From JAEUIZ01 sp046155605 (lineage in GTDB: Bacteria > Planctomycetota > Phycisphaerae > Phycisphaerales > UBA1924), in assembly GCA_046155605.1 (NCBI GenBank), contig JBJXFQ010000007.1, forward strand, positions 1 through 64,000: DNA of 64,000 nt, given 5' to 3'. Shown here in pieces: positions 8,334-16,569 of the stretch. The position numbers were made by a program, and so were the translations under genes. The notes beneath the pieces are model-generated. The model made no database searches, was not told where the DNA came from, and saw nothing but the letters and a program-made list of their open reading frames with translations. How positions within the stretch are numbered: the stretch's first letter is position 1; each line of letters starts with the position of its first letter.

Positions 8334-9278
8334 CTATTCAGACTCGATCGCCCCTACCAGATCGCCCACCGACCCTCGTCCCTGCTTCCTCACCCATCGC
8401 TCCAACCCGCGCGCCGCCTTCTGCCCCGCACGCGGGTCCGCAAAGAGCGCCGTCCCCATTCCAACCGCCGTCGCACCCGCCAGGATCATCTCCGCCGCAT
8501 CCTGCCACGCCATCACCCCGCCCAGGCCGACGATCGGCACGCCCGCCTCCTTCGCCACCTTCTGATACACCTCATGCACCAGCCGGACCGCGATCGGATG
8601 GATCCCCGGCCCCGAGAGCCCGCCAGTCTTGTTTGCCAGCCGCGGCTTTCGCGTCCAGACATCAATCGCCATCGCCGGCACCGTATTCGCCACGCACAGC
8701 CCCCGCGCCCCGCCCGCCACCGCCGCACGCGCCAGGTCCACGATCGTCCCGCCCACCGGCCCGACCACCACCGGGCTCAGTTTCACGATCAGCGGCTTCT
8801 CACTCAGCCCCGGCACCACCGCCGACACCACCTCGCGCAGCGCGCCGGCATCGGCCCCGAACTCCGCGCCCCCGCGAACGTTCGGACAACTCACGTTCAA
8901 CTCGATCGCCGCGATGCCCTCAACCCCCGCCAGCGCCCCCGCGACCAACACATAATCCTCGAGCGAGAACCCCGCCACCGAGCCGATCACCCGCGTCCCG
9001 GTCCGCGCCGTAAGCCCCGCCACACGCGGCCCGATGTGCTCGACAAAGTGATCCACCCCCACGTTCGCCAGCCCGATCGCATTCAGCATCCCGCAGCGCG
9101 AATCGATGATCCGCCACGTCGCGTTCCCCTCGCGCGGCAGCGGTGTGATCGACTTCGTCACGATCGCGCCCACGCGCGCGAGGTCCGCCACGTCGGCCAG
9201 CTCATCCAGGTAGCCGCACGTGCCCGCCGCGAGCAGAATGGGATTCCGCAGCGCCACCCCCGCCAGACTCGTCATCAT
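8334..9278 (-). CDS. pyrD: Dihydroorotate dehydrogenase, class 1B type
   Basis: The 314-residue enzyme oxidises dihydroorotate to orotate in pyrimidine synthesis. It opens with LAGVALRNPILLAAGTCGY and shows ELNVSCPNVRGG with the class 1 catalytic Cys near residue 130. It ends with the FMN phosphate site, VGLGGVMAWQDAAEMILAGA and VGMGTALFADP. Length and the NPI/SCPN pattern fit class 1B (NAD-linked) enzymes, which pair with a PyrK electron-transfer subunit; no pyrK is visible here. An MM pair at 9278 is the chosen start; the frame is open to 9353. It lies about 140 bp downstream of thrS on the same strand. Confidence 0.93.
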   Translation of the reverse strand: MMTSLAGVALRNPILLAAGTCGYLDELADVADLARVGAIVTKSITPLPREGNATWRIIDSRCGMLNAIGLANVGVDHFVEHIGPRVAGLTARTGTRVIGSVAGFSLEDYVLVAGALAGVEGIAAIELNVSCPNVRGGAEFGADAGALREVVSAVVPGLSEKPLIVKLSPVVVGPVGGTIVDLARAAVAGGARGLCVANTVPAMAIDVWTRKPRLANKTGGLSGPGIHPIAVRLVHEVYQKVAKEAGVPIVGLGGVMAWQDAAEMILAGATAVGMGTALFADPRAGQKAARGLERWVRKQGRGSVGDLVGAIESE

Positions 9279-9418
9279 TGGGCCGTCATGCACCGGCGAA
9301 GCGTACCACGCCCGCGCGCGACGAACATCAGCGCTGTCTGGAGCCGATCGCACGCCTCCTGGAGCCGATCGCGCAAGCGATCGGTCAGCGCTCGCGACAG
9401 CCGATCATCGCCGAACTC

Positions 9419-11770
9419 TCAACCTCCTGGCCTCACCCCGACCTCCGCACCGCGCGACGCGATCTCCGCGCGGACGCCCTCGACGAACCCCGCCAGTGGC
9501 ATCGAGCCCAGGTCCTTCTCCGTGCCCCGCGCCCGCACGCTCACGGCCCCCGCCTCCTCGTCGCGCGGGCCGACGATGAGCAGGTACGGGATCTTCCAGT
9601 CCGTCGCTTCCTTGATCTTGCCCTGGATTCGGTCGTTGCCCTCGTCCACGGTCACGCGCACGCCCGCTTCGCGGAGCGAATCGCCCACCCGCCGCGCATA
9701 CGCCACCGACTTCTCGCTGATGGGGAGCACGCGGACCTGCTCGGGGCTGAGCCACGTCGGGAACGCCCCGCCGAAGTGCTCGATGAGCACGCCGCAGAAT
9801 CGCTCCATGCTCCCGAAGGGCGCCCGGTGAATGACCACGGGCCGGTGAGGCTGGTTGTCGGGCCCGATATAAGACAGATCAAACCTCGGACCCATGTTAT
9901 AATCGACCTGCACCGTGCCGAGTTGCCACTCGCGCCCGATCACGTCCTTGACGACGAAGTCGATCTTGGGGCCATAGAACGCCGCCTCGCCCGGCTCCTG
10001 CGTGAACGAGACGCCCAGCGACCGCGCCGCGTCGAGGCACGCCGCCTCGGCCCGTTCCCAGCTCTCGTTCGAGCCGGTGTACTTGTTGCTGTCCGGGTCG
10101 CGAAGGCCCACCCGCACGCGGTATTCCTTCATGCCCAGCGTCGCGAAGATGACCTTCACGAGCGTCAGGCACCCCTGGATTTCCGCGGGAATCTGGTCCT
10201 CGGTGCAGAAGAGGTGCGCGTCGTCCTGCGTGAAGCCGCGGACCCGCGTCATGCCGTTGAGCTCGCCCGACTGCTCCCAGCGGTAGACCGTGCCAAACTC
10301 CGCGAGCCGCACCGGCATGTCGCGATAGGAGTGCGGCGACGACCCGAAAATCTTCGCGTGGTGCGGGCAGTTCATGGGCCTCAGCATGAACCCCTCGACC
10401 AGTTGCTCATCGGGCATCACGCGGTCCGGCGTAATGGTCTGCTTCTTGGTGCGCTCGTTGATCCCCGCCGCAAGCCGCGCCGAGACGCCCTCGACGCGGT
10501 TCATCATGTCGGCGCACGAGCAGCCCGATTTCGAGAGTTCTTCGAGCGCCTGCCGCTCGATGATCGGGGCAAACTGCGAATCCTTATAATACGGATAGTG
10601 CCCGCTTGTCTTATAAAGTTCCAGTCGCCCGATATGCGGCGTGAAGACCTCGGTATACCCCTGCTTCTTCAGTTCCGCGCCGATGAAGTTCTGCAGTTCC
10701 TTCCGCACCACCGAGCCGCGCGGCGTCCAGAGGATCAGCCCCTGGCCCACGTCCTCGTCGATGTGGAAGAGCCGCAGCGCCTTGCCGATGACGCGGTGGT
10801 CGCGTTTCTTGGCCTCGTCCAGTTGCGCGAGATACTTGTCGAGTTCCTCCTGCGTGGCGAAGGCGGTGCCATAGACGCGGATGAGGCGGTCCGAGTTCTC
10901 GTCGCCATGCCAGTAGCTTGAGGCGAGCGACATGACGCGTGCCGCGCCGATGCGGCCCGTGCTCGGCACATGCGGCCCGCGGCAGAGGTCTTCCCAGTTC
11001 CCAAAGGAACCGGCTTCCACGGGGCCTCGGGGAATAAGAAGGTCAGACTCTTGAACCTTCACGATTGCGGGGAAAGAAAAGAGGGTAGCGGCGGTTGGTG
11101 CGAGCGGATCAGGACCCTTAACCATCTTGTCTACATAAATGCCAGGTCCTAGGGCGAGCTGATAGCCGAAGACACCTCCTACATTAGCGGTAGCGGGATT
11201 GCCGGTGACGTACCAAGATAGTTCACGAGCGCCACTTTGCACTGCTCGCAGTGCGTTATCGAGTTTGTATTTACTTCCTTCGGCTTGCAGTTTCTTAAGC
11301 CCTGTACTAATCGGCAGTTCATACCGCATGAACTTCCGATCTTCCTTGATGATTTCCGCCATTCGCGCGTTGATCGCCGCGAAGTGGTCGGTCGAGATCT
11401 TCTTCCCCTCCGGCACGAACATGTCGTAGAAAAAGCCTGTCTCCGTCGCCGGGCCATACGCCAGCAGCACGTCCTTGCCGATGACGTCCTGGATCGCCTC
11501 GGCCATCACGTGCGCCGCCGAGTGCCGCATCAGCGCGAGGGCGTCGGCGCTCGTGGGCTGGCCCGGCTTGGCCGCGGTGATGAGCGCCACCTTCGCGTCG
11601 CGATCGATGACGAATGAGAGGTCGCGCGTCTCGTACCCCTCGCCGACATCCACCTTCACCGCCAGCGCGGCCTTGGCCAGGCCCGAGCCGATCGATGCGG
11701 CCACCTCCAGCCCCGTCACCGGCTTGTCAAAGGCTTTCGTCTTCCCGTCCGGCAATGTGATCGTCGGCAT
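9419..11770 (-). CDS. thrS: Threonyl-tRNA synthetase with a GC-poor, lineage-specific insert
   Basis: A 783-residue class II synthetase, longer than the usual ~640. It has an N-terminal TGS domain (MPTITLPDGKTKAFDKPVTG), the editing domain with MRHSAAHVMAEAI (HxxxH) and DLCRGPHVPSTG, the class II core (MNCPHHAKIF zinc Cys; RAPFGSMERFCGVLIEHFGG motif 3) and a C-terminal anticodon domain. Between ELSWYVTG (about residue 188) and GNWEDLCRGPH (about residue 250) there are some 60 extra residues. They are encoded by a stretch at 11010-11330 that falls to about 48-55% G+C, against 60-70% on both sides. Start at 11770 has GGAAG upstream; a second ATG is at 11782. Confidence 0.95.
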   Translation of the reverse strand: MPTITLPDGKTKAFDKPVTGLEVAASIGSGLAKAALAVKVDVGEGYETRDLSFVIDRDAKVALITAAKPGQPTSADALALMRHSAAHVMAEAIQDVIGKDVLLAYGPATETGFFYDMFVPEGKKISTDHFAAINARMAEIIKEDRKFMRYELPISTGLKKLQAEGSKYKLDNALRAVQSGARELSWYVTGNPATANVGGVFGYQLALGPGIYVDKMVKGPDPLAPTAATLFSFPAIVKVQESDLLIPRGPVEAGSFGNWEDLCRGPHVPSTGRIGAARVMSLASSYWHGDENSDRLIRVYGTAFATQEELDKYLAQLDEAKKRDHRVIGKALRLFHIDEDVGQGLILWTPRGSVVRKELQNFIGAELKKQGYTEVFTPHIGRLELYKTSGHYPYYKDSQFAPIIERQALEELSKSGCSCADMMNRVEGVSARLAAGINERTKKQTITPDRVMPDEQLVEGFMLRPMNCPHHAKIFGSSPHSYRDMPVRLAEFGTVYRWEQSGELNGMTRVRGFTQDDAHLFCTEDQIPAEIQGCLTLVKVIFATLGMKEYRVRVGLRDPDSNKYTGSNESWERAEAACLDAARSLGVSFTQEPGEAAFYGPKIDFVVKDVIGREWQLGTVQVDYNMGPRFDLSYIGPDNQPHRPVVIHRAPFGSMERFCGVLIEHFGGAFPTWLSPEQVRVLPISEKSVAYARRVGDSLREAGVRVTVDEGNDRIQGKIKEATDWKIPYLLIVGPRDEEAGAVSVRARGTEKDLGSMPLAGFVEGVRAEIASRGAEVGVRPGG

Positions 11771-11870
11771 GGTGGCTTCCAAAGCCTCGGCGAGCGAGAA
11801 CGCCCGTCCCCGAGAACCCTCATCGTCGCACCTCTCCCCGAGGAATCAAACCGGCTCGCGATCAAAGCCT

Positions 11871-12113
11871 CTACGAATCGAACGCATACAGCCGCAACGC
11901 GTGGCACTCCGGGCAGCGGTAGGCCGTGACCTTGTGGCTGCCCACGAGTTGCGTCTGCTTCGCGTCGCCCGCGATGGTGAGCACGCCCGTCGGCTTCTGC
12001 GGCTCGCCGGCGCACCACCGCGGCAGATGGACCGAGTTGCCGTCCCCGCGGTCGGTCATGAAGCCCAACTCCATCTCCTTCTTGCACACCAGACACATCG
12101 GCTTGTGGGCCAC
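11871..12113 (-). CDS. Small zinc-ribbon-type protein
   Basis: An 80-residue cytoplasmic protein with two Cys pairs: MCLVCKKEMELGF near the N terminus and YRCPECHALRLYAFDS at the C terminus, with RWCAGEPQ between them. This matches the small PF20097-like zinc-ribbon proteins (annotated DUF6487) that are common in planctomycetes. The function is unknown; four to five Cys residues could bind one zinc. It is isolated between thrS and the redoxin gene, on the same strand as both. Confidence 0.8.
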   Translation of the reverse strand: MAHKPMCLVCKKEMELGFMTDRGDGNSVHLPRWCAGEPQKPTGVLTIAGDAKQTQLVGSHKVTAYRCPECHALRLYAFDS

Positions 12114-12184
12114 GACTCACCTCCCTCGCTTCACCTCGCTGGGCCTCTCCCTGTTTCGCTGTCTCGCTCTTTCGCTGCTTCGCC

Positions 12185-13432
12185 CTACTTCCCCTGTCCC
12201 TCGATGATCTTTCCGATCGTCTCTTCGCCCTCGGGGTTGTAGCCGCGCTCCACATACACGATCTTCCCGTCCTTCCCGACCACATAAAACGTGGGAATCC
12301 CGCTTACCTCGTACTTCGCCGCCACCTCGTCGGCCTTCACGAGCAGCCCGTAGGTGAACCCCTTCTCCGCCATGAACTTCGCCGGATCCTCGTTCTCCCA
12401 GCAGTTGAGCCCCAGCACCACCGCCCCCGCCTTCGCGTACTTCTCGTGCAGTTTCTGCATCCCCGGCATCGCCATGATGCACGGCCCGCACCACGTCGCC
12501 CAGAAATCCATCACCACCACCTTCCCGCGATAGTCGCTCAGCCGATGCTCCTTCCCCTCCGCGTCCTTGAGCACCCAATCCGGCGCCACCGCCCCCACCC
12601 CGAGCCCTCCACGCACCACCCGCCCCACCGGCTTCCGCTCCGGTGCTTCCACCACCTTCTTCTCATACCCCTCCGGCACCGCCAGCGCCATCGGCCCAAC
12701 CGGCACATCAACCTCCAGCCCGCTGATCGTTACCACCACAAACCCGTCCCCGCGCGACGGATCCACCCGATGCACATCCACCCGCCTCGGCAGCGCGTCC
12801 GACTTCGCCATGTACCACCACGCGTCAAACAGCGTCGGATCGTTCGACTCCGAATAGTCCACATAGATCACGTCGCACGCCTCGCCCTCGACCATCGCCG
12901 TGCCCTCGTGCCGCGCAGGGCCTTGCTCCCCCGCCGCCCCGAACGGCCCATGCACCAGTTCACCCCATCGCAACACCCACTCCGTCACCATCCCCGATCC
13001 ATCCGCCATCGGCTCGGCGTACAACTCCGCCGGCGATTCCACAACGCGCTGTTCGCGCGTCCGCACCGACCGCACGACCTTGCCGTCATACGCCGCGGCT
13101 AACTCGCGCTCTCCGCCTGAGTCCGTCGCCTTTCCCCGCACCTCAAACGTCCAACCGATCTCGTCCTTCTCCCGCCGCTCCATCCGCACCGTCGCCTCGA
13201 CGCTCGGCAGGATCGCCCCCGGCACCCCGACCGGCAGCGCGCGCGCGAGAAACGCCAGCGATTTGACCTTCCCCAACTTCACATCCGCCGCGTGCATGAT
13301 CGCCGACGCGTCGGGCTTAGGAGTCCCGTCGGGCTTGGCCTCGACCTCTTGCGCGCGCACGCCCCCGGCCGCCGCCGCCATCAGAGCCAGCCACGCCATC
13401 CCTCGCACCCATCGGCAAACTGTGCGCGTCAT
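12185..13432 (-). CDS. Secreted TlpA/ResA-like thiol-disulfide oxidoreductase with long N-terminal domain
   Basis: The 415-residue protein has a signal peptide (MTRTVCRWVRGMAWLALMAA). The N-terminal domain of about 250 residues is of unknown type, rich in beta strands and resembling DUF2092-like outer-membrane lipoprotein carriers. The C-terminal thioredoxin fold starts with GAVAPDWVLKDAEGKEHRLS. The active site is FWATWCGPCIMAMPGMQKLH, with the cis-Pro loop EVSGIPTFYVVG. It probably reduces or rearranges disulfides outside the cytoplasm. The ATG at 13432 has GGAG nine bases upstream. Confidence 0.9.
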   Translation of the reverse strand: MTRTVCRWVRGMAWLALMAAAAGGVRAQEVEAKPDGTPKPDASAIMHAADVKLGKVKSLAFLARALPVGVPGAILPSVEATVRMERREKDEIGWTFEVRGKATDSGGERELAAAYDGKVVRSVRTREQRVVESPAELYAEPMADGSGMVTEWVLRWGELVHGPFGAAGEQGPARHEGTAMVEGEACDVIYVDYSESNDPTLFDAWWYMAKSDALPRRVDVHRVDPSRGDGFVVVTISGLEVDVPVGPMALAVPEGYEKKVVEAPERKPVGRVVRGGLGVGAVAPDWVLKDAEGKEHRLSDYRGKVVVMDFWATWCGPCIMAMPGMQKLHEKYAKAGAVVLGLNCWENEDPAKFMAEKGFTYGLLVKADEVAAKYEVSGIPTFYVVGKDGKIVYVERGYNPEGEETIGKIIEGQGK

Positions 13433-13544
13433 TCTTTTTGCTCCACTCTCTGGCATTCTCGAATCCCTGCTTCATAGTAGAGATACCGGGCGCTCACTGT
13501 TCCGGTTTCATCAACCACGCGAAGGGGGACCGAGGAGGCCTTGC

Positions 13545-14273
13545 ATGGTTCGCGTCCGCTCTGGGGGTATCGCCGGCGTCGTCGTCGCCTTGGCCGGGTC
13601 CGTCGCGTGCGCGCAAGAGCGCGTCACCTATGCCTTCAGTTTCCAAGAGGTCAACGCGTTCACCAACGCGCCCATCGCCACGCCCAACGGCCTGATCGAC
13701 ATCGGCGAGGGTGCCCGCATCATTCTCTCCACCTCGTTTACCCCAGCCGTCGGCGCGACCACCACCTATCCCGCCCCACCGCCGCCCGGCACGGGCACCG
13801 TCGCCGGCCTCTCGACGATCTTCTTCGACCTCTTCGGTGCCAATAACGCGCAGGGCACCTGGTCATTCATGCAGCGAGCCGGCGCGTGGGAACTTGGCGG
13901 CATCGGCACGCCCAACGCCAGCGGGAGCGCCATCCAGGCCGCCCAGGCCGGCCAGTTCATCCCCCCGGGCCAGGCTCCGAACTCGGTGAATCCGGTCACG
14001 GGCATCTGGTCCGCCACGTGGGTGCCGGATGTGTTCTCCGCGCGCACCGTCACCTTCTCGAGTTATCCCGCCGCCGCCGCGGGCAACGGCCAGCACAGTT
14101 CGCTCCTGGTGCGCTATGGCACGGACGGCACGGGTAACCCGCTCTACGTCTCCAAGTTCGTCGCCGCCGATTGGGGCCGGATCAATATCCCGATCGCCGT
14201 CCCCGCGCCCGGCGGGCTGGCGCTGCTGGCGATGGCCGCCCTCGGTGTGGCGCGCCGGCGTCGCGTATCCTGA
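13545..14273 (+). CDS. PEP-CTERM-like secreted protein
   Basis: A 242-residue exported protein starting MVRVRSGGIAGVVVALAG (signal peptide, cut near SVACAQ) and ending VPAPGGLALLAMAALGVARR followed by RRVS. That ending is a proline-containing motif, a transmembrane helix and an arginine cluster, which is the PEP-CTERM/exosortase sorting layout. The middle is Ala/Thr/Pro-rich with no recognised domain. The start is fixed by AGGAGG seven bases upstream of the ATG at 13545. It is divergent from the redoxin gene, so the 112-bp gap holds both promoters. Confidence 0.85.
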   Translation: MVRVRSGGIAGVVVALAGSVACAQERVTYAFSFQEVNAFTNAPIATPNGLIDIGEGARIILSTSFTPAVGATTTYPAPPPPGTGTVAGLSTIFFDLFGANNAQGTWSFMQRAGAWELGGIGTPNASGSAIQAAQAGQFIPPGQAPNSVNPVTGIWSATWVPDVFSARTVTFSSYPAAAAGNGQHSSLLVRYGTDGTGNPLYVSKFVAADWGRINIPIAVPAPGGLALLAMAALGVARRRRVS

Positions 14274-14279
14274 TCTCGC

Positions 14280-15098
14280 TTGACAGAGCAATCACAATCC
14301 GCCGCCCAGATCGCCCGCCGCCTCGGACCCGCCGGGATTCTGGCGATCGGTGCCGCGATCCTGCCACCGCTCGGCTCGATCGCCCTCTTCGCCTCGATGG
14401 GCTGGCTGGGGCCGTGGCTCCGCGGGCACGATGACGCGGGGGTGGTGCTGTACATCGTGGCGTTCGCGGTGCTGGGCGGGATCGCGCTGCTGCCGACGTA
14501 CGCGCAATCGGCGCTCGGCGGCTTCGCGTTCGGTGCGGCCATCGGCATCCCCGCCGCCATCCTCGGCTTCGCCGGCGGGGCGGTCATCGGATACGAGATC
14601 GCTCGCAGAGCCTCGAAGGAGCGCGTGATGCGGCTCCTCGACGAGCACCCGAAGTGGCGCGCCGTCCGCGACGCCCTCGTCGATCGCCGACGAGGTTTCT
14701 GGCGCACGGCGGGCGTCGTGGCCCTCATCCGCGTCCCTCCCAACTCGCCCTTTGCGCTGACCAATCTCGCGATGGCCGCGGTCAAGGTGCCGTGGGGTCC
14801 GTTCGTGGTGGGGACAATCGTGGGGATGGTGCCGCGGACGGCGGCGGCGGGGATCCTCGGCGCCGGGGTGAAGGAGTTCACAGTCGGGACCGTGCTCGGT
14901 GGGCCCCGGTGGATGATTGCCGTCAAGATCGCACTGATGGTCGGCATGGTGATGCTCTTGGGATTCATCGCCAAGCGGACGCTGGACCGGCTCGCGGGGT
15001 CGCCCGCTACGATGGCTCGTGGCGCAGACGGCGACGAAGACCGACCCGCGGACGGAGACGGACCAGCCCGTGCCGTGGAACGTGGTGCTCCTCGATGA
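14280..15098 (+). CDS. TVP38/TMEM64-family membrane protein
   Basis: The 272-residue polytopic inner-membrane protein has about six hydrophobic segments. It carries the VTT/SNARE-associated domain pattern, ALGGFAFGAAIGIPAAILGF then VIGYEIARR, and VALIRVPPNSPFALTNLAMA. The last is the conserved R-x-x-P-x-x-P-F-x-x-x-N motif of TVP38/DedA proteins, which move or exchange lipids across membranes. The likely start is a TTG at 14280, only six bases after the previous stop, with no strong ribosome site. Its 3' end overlaps the clpS start by 80 bases in another frame. Confidence 0.85.
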   Translation: MTEQSQSAAQIARRLGPAGILAIGAAILPPLGSIALFASMGWLGPWLRGHDDAGVVLYIVAFAVLGGIALLPTYAQSALGGFAFGAAIGIPAAILGFAGGAVIGYEIARRASKERVMRLLDEHPKWRAVRDALVDRRRGFWRTAGVVALIRVPPNSPFALTNLAMAAVKVPWGPFVVGTIVGMVPRTAAAGILGAGVKEFTVGTVLGGPRWMIAVKIALMVGMVMLLGFIAKRTLDRLAGSPATMARGADGDEDRPADGDGPARAVERGAPR

Positions 15099-15351
15099 CG
15101 ACGGGCATTCCTACGACTATGTGATCGAGATGGTGGTGTCTCTCTTCGGTCACTCGAAAGAGAAGGCCTTTGAGATCGCAAAAGCGGTGGACACCGACGG
15201 CCGGCCGATCCTGCTGACAACGCACAAGGAGCACGCGGAGTTCAAACGCGACCAGGTGCACGCCTTCGGCCCGGATCGCCGCATGGCTGAGAGCGCGGGA
15301 TCGATGTCCGCCGTCATCGAGCCGGCGCAGTGCGGGGGGGACGACGACTAG
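15019..15351 (+). CDS. clpS: ATP-dependent Clp protease adaptor ClpS
   Basis: The 110-residue protein has the ClpS fold: PWNVVLLDDDGHSYDYVIEM near residue 20 holds the conserved Asn-Asp-Asp-(x)-H/Y face that binds N-degron residues. The segment KAVDTDGRPILLTTHKEHAE is also typical of the family (the HKE loop contacts ClpA). ClpS hands N-end-rule substrates to ClpAP. It uses a GTG start at 15019 that lies inside the end of the TVP38 gene. No clpA is visible in the window. Confidence 0.92.
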   Translation: MAQTATKTDPRTETDQPVPWNVVLLDDDGHSYDYVIEMVVSLFGHSKEKAFEIAKAVDTDGRPILLTTHKEHAEFKRDQVHAFGPDRRMAESAGSMSAVIEPAQCGGDDD

Positions 15352-15824
15352 GGCTCCGCGAGTCGTTGTCGAAACGAGGTGATGGCCGAGGCCTCGGCCT
15401 TTGAGGGTGGCCACACCTCGATTGCGGGTTGGTCACGGCGCAGAGCGAGTCGGTGGCGCGTACCCGGGGCGTGCGCCCATGCTGCACGAAGATCATCAAT
15501 CAGGGCCATCAGGTGCTCGGCCTTCCGTGCCGCGGGCCATTGATGCGTCGTAGGGGTAAAGAACACCGACGAGATTCGAAGCGCCGGGAGGATCACGGGG
15601 AGCCTGGGGTCAACGGCTCGCCCGCGCCGATGGCGATCAGCCGAGAGCACGAGCCAACGCGGATTGTCGCGGGCGAGGTGGAGTGTCCATTCGTCGTCGG
15701 GTCGTCCCTGAACGAAGCGTTCCAAGAGATGCACGGCTTCGACGGGTGGTTCGATTCGCCCGAGCGATTCGACCAGCGAACGGAAAGCCTTGATTGGGAT
15801 GCACTCGTCGGCAAACAGCCTCAC
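15348..15824 (-). CDS. PIN-like toxin of a VapBC45-type toxin-antitoxin pair
   Basis: The 158-residue protein begins MRLFADECIPIKAFRSLVES, with an early acidic residue as in DUF5615/PIN-like nucleases. Later come DDEWTLHLARDNPRWLVLSA and the acidic DR pair. The central metal-binding carboxylates of PIN RNases are plausible but not fully mapped. The ATG overlaps the TGA of the upstream 228-residue protein (ATGA), so the two are co-translated with the antitoxin first. The 3' end overlaps the clpS stop by four bases tail to tail. PIN toxins act by cleaving RNA; the target here is unknown. Confidence 0.68.
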   Translation of the reverse strand: MRLFADECIPIKAFRSLVESLGRIEPPVEAVHLLERFVQGRPDDEWTLHLARDNPRWLVLSADRHRRGRAVDPRLPVILPALRISSVFFTPTTHQWPAARKAEHLMALIDDLRAAWAHAPGTRHRLALRRDQPAIEVWPPSKAEASAITSFRQRLAEP

Positions 15825-16507
15825 GCGACGAGCCCGGAGACCATGTCCTGGTATTTCAACGCCAGACGCACGGCGTCCGAGTGAGTCTCGAAGGCGTCTG
15901 CGGCTGCGTCGATTGAACCTTCCGCCGATGCCGCGTCAGCAAGGGCATCAACGAGCATCCCGCCGGGCCAGACTGTCGGCTGCCCAAACCGCCGTGCGGG
16001 GTGGAGCTGCACGACGAAGTCGCCGCGTCGCAGCGGCTCCCATTGAGTCGCGTAGCCCGAGTCGTCAAAGGTAATCTCCTCCAAGAATGGCTCGATTACC
16101 TGTGGAAAGACGATTTGATGTCGATGCGGGCGCGTCAGGGTGACGTTTCTGCCATCCGGCAGGCGGATGCCGATGTCACTCCCCATCGCAAAGAGCGGGC
16201 AACGGTTGGCGAGGAAGTGCTCAATGCCGTAGTCGCGTGCTGCAATGCGGACGGCCTCTCGGATCTTCTGCACGGGCACGGAGCGGACTCGGAACCGGAG
16301 GTTGCGAATCCGCAGGACTTGAACGAGGTCGCGAAAGGTGAGAGTTCGCGATGGCAAAGCCGAGAGCTGGGCGTTGATAACGTGTCGCCCGCGCGCGGTG
16401 CCATGCACCCAACGTGCGACGGCCTCCGGCTTGGCGCGAACCAACCGCGCAGCCTCGGCGGGTGCGTAGAGGCCAACGTGAAGGAGATTGTTCGCCGCCG
16501 CTACCAT
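15821..16507 (-). CDS. DUF433-type antitoxin/regulator of the VapBC45-like pair
   Basis: The 228-residue protein starts MVAAANNLLHVGLYAPAEAA. An N-terminal MerR/VapB45-like helix-turn-helix (LYAPAEAARLVRAKPEAVARW) is followed by a middle region. The C-terminal DUF433-like domain (ADAFETHSDAVRLALKYQDM) is where antitoxin and toxin usually meet. Length and order match VapB45-type proteins, which come with a PIN-like partner. The start at 16507 is chosen because the conserved N terminus begins there; longer frames reach 16753 inside the dehydrogenase. A 13-base inverted repeat sits just upstream. Confidence 0.72.
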   Translation of the reverse strand: MVAAANNLLHVGLYAPAEAARLVRAKPEAVARWVHGTARGRHVINAQLSALPSRTLTFRDLVQVLRIRNLRFRVRSVPVQKIREAVRIAARDYGIEHFLANRCPLFAMGSDIGIRLPDGRNVTLTRPHRHQIVFPQVIEPFLEEITFDDSGYATQWEPLRRGDFVVQLHPARRFGQPTVWPGGMLVDALADAASAEGSIDAAADAFETHSDAVRLALKYQDMVSGLVA

Positions 16508-16510
16508 CGA

Positions 16511-16523
16511 GGATATCGTATCC
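16511..16523. promoter_or_regulatory. Candidate TA operator: GGATA-TCG-TATCC inverted repeat
   Basis: Perfect 5-bp arms with a 3-base spacer lie four bases upstream of the antitoxin ATG (minus strand). TA operons are usually autoregulated by antitoxin binding to such a site. A second, weaker pair (GAGGT...ACCTC) lies at 16539-16559. Short arms mean chance is possible. Confidence 0.4.
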
Positions 16524-16569
16524 CATCGTGCCAGAATGAGGTATCGGGGAATCGACCTCGGACGCTGAA

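Noticed and set aside
11010..11330. Possible intein in ThrRS
   Set aside because: The extra part is only about 60 residues, starts with no Cys/Ser and ends with no HN-Cys/Ser/Thr pattern, so splicing is not supported.
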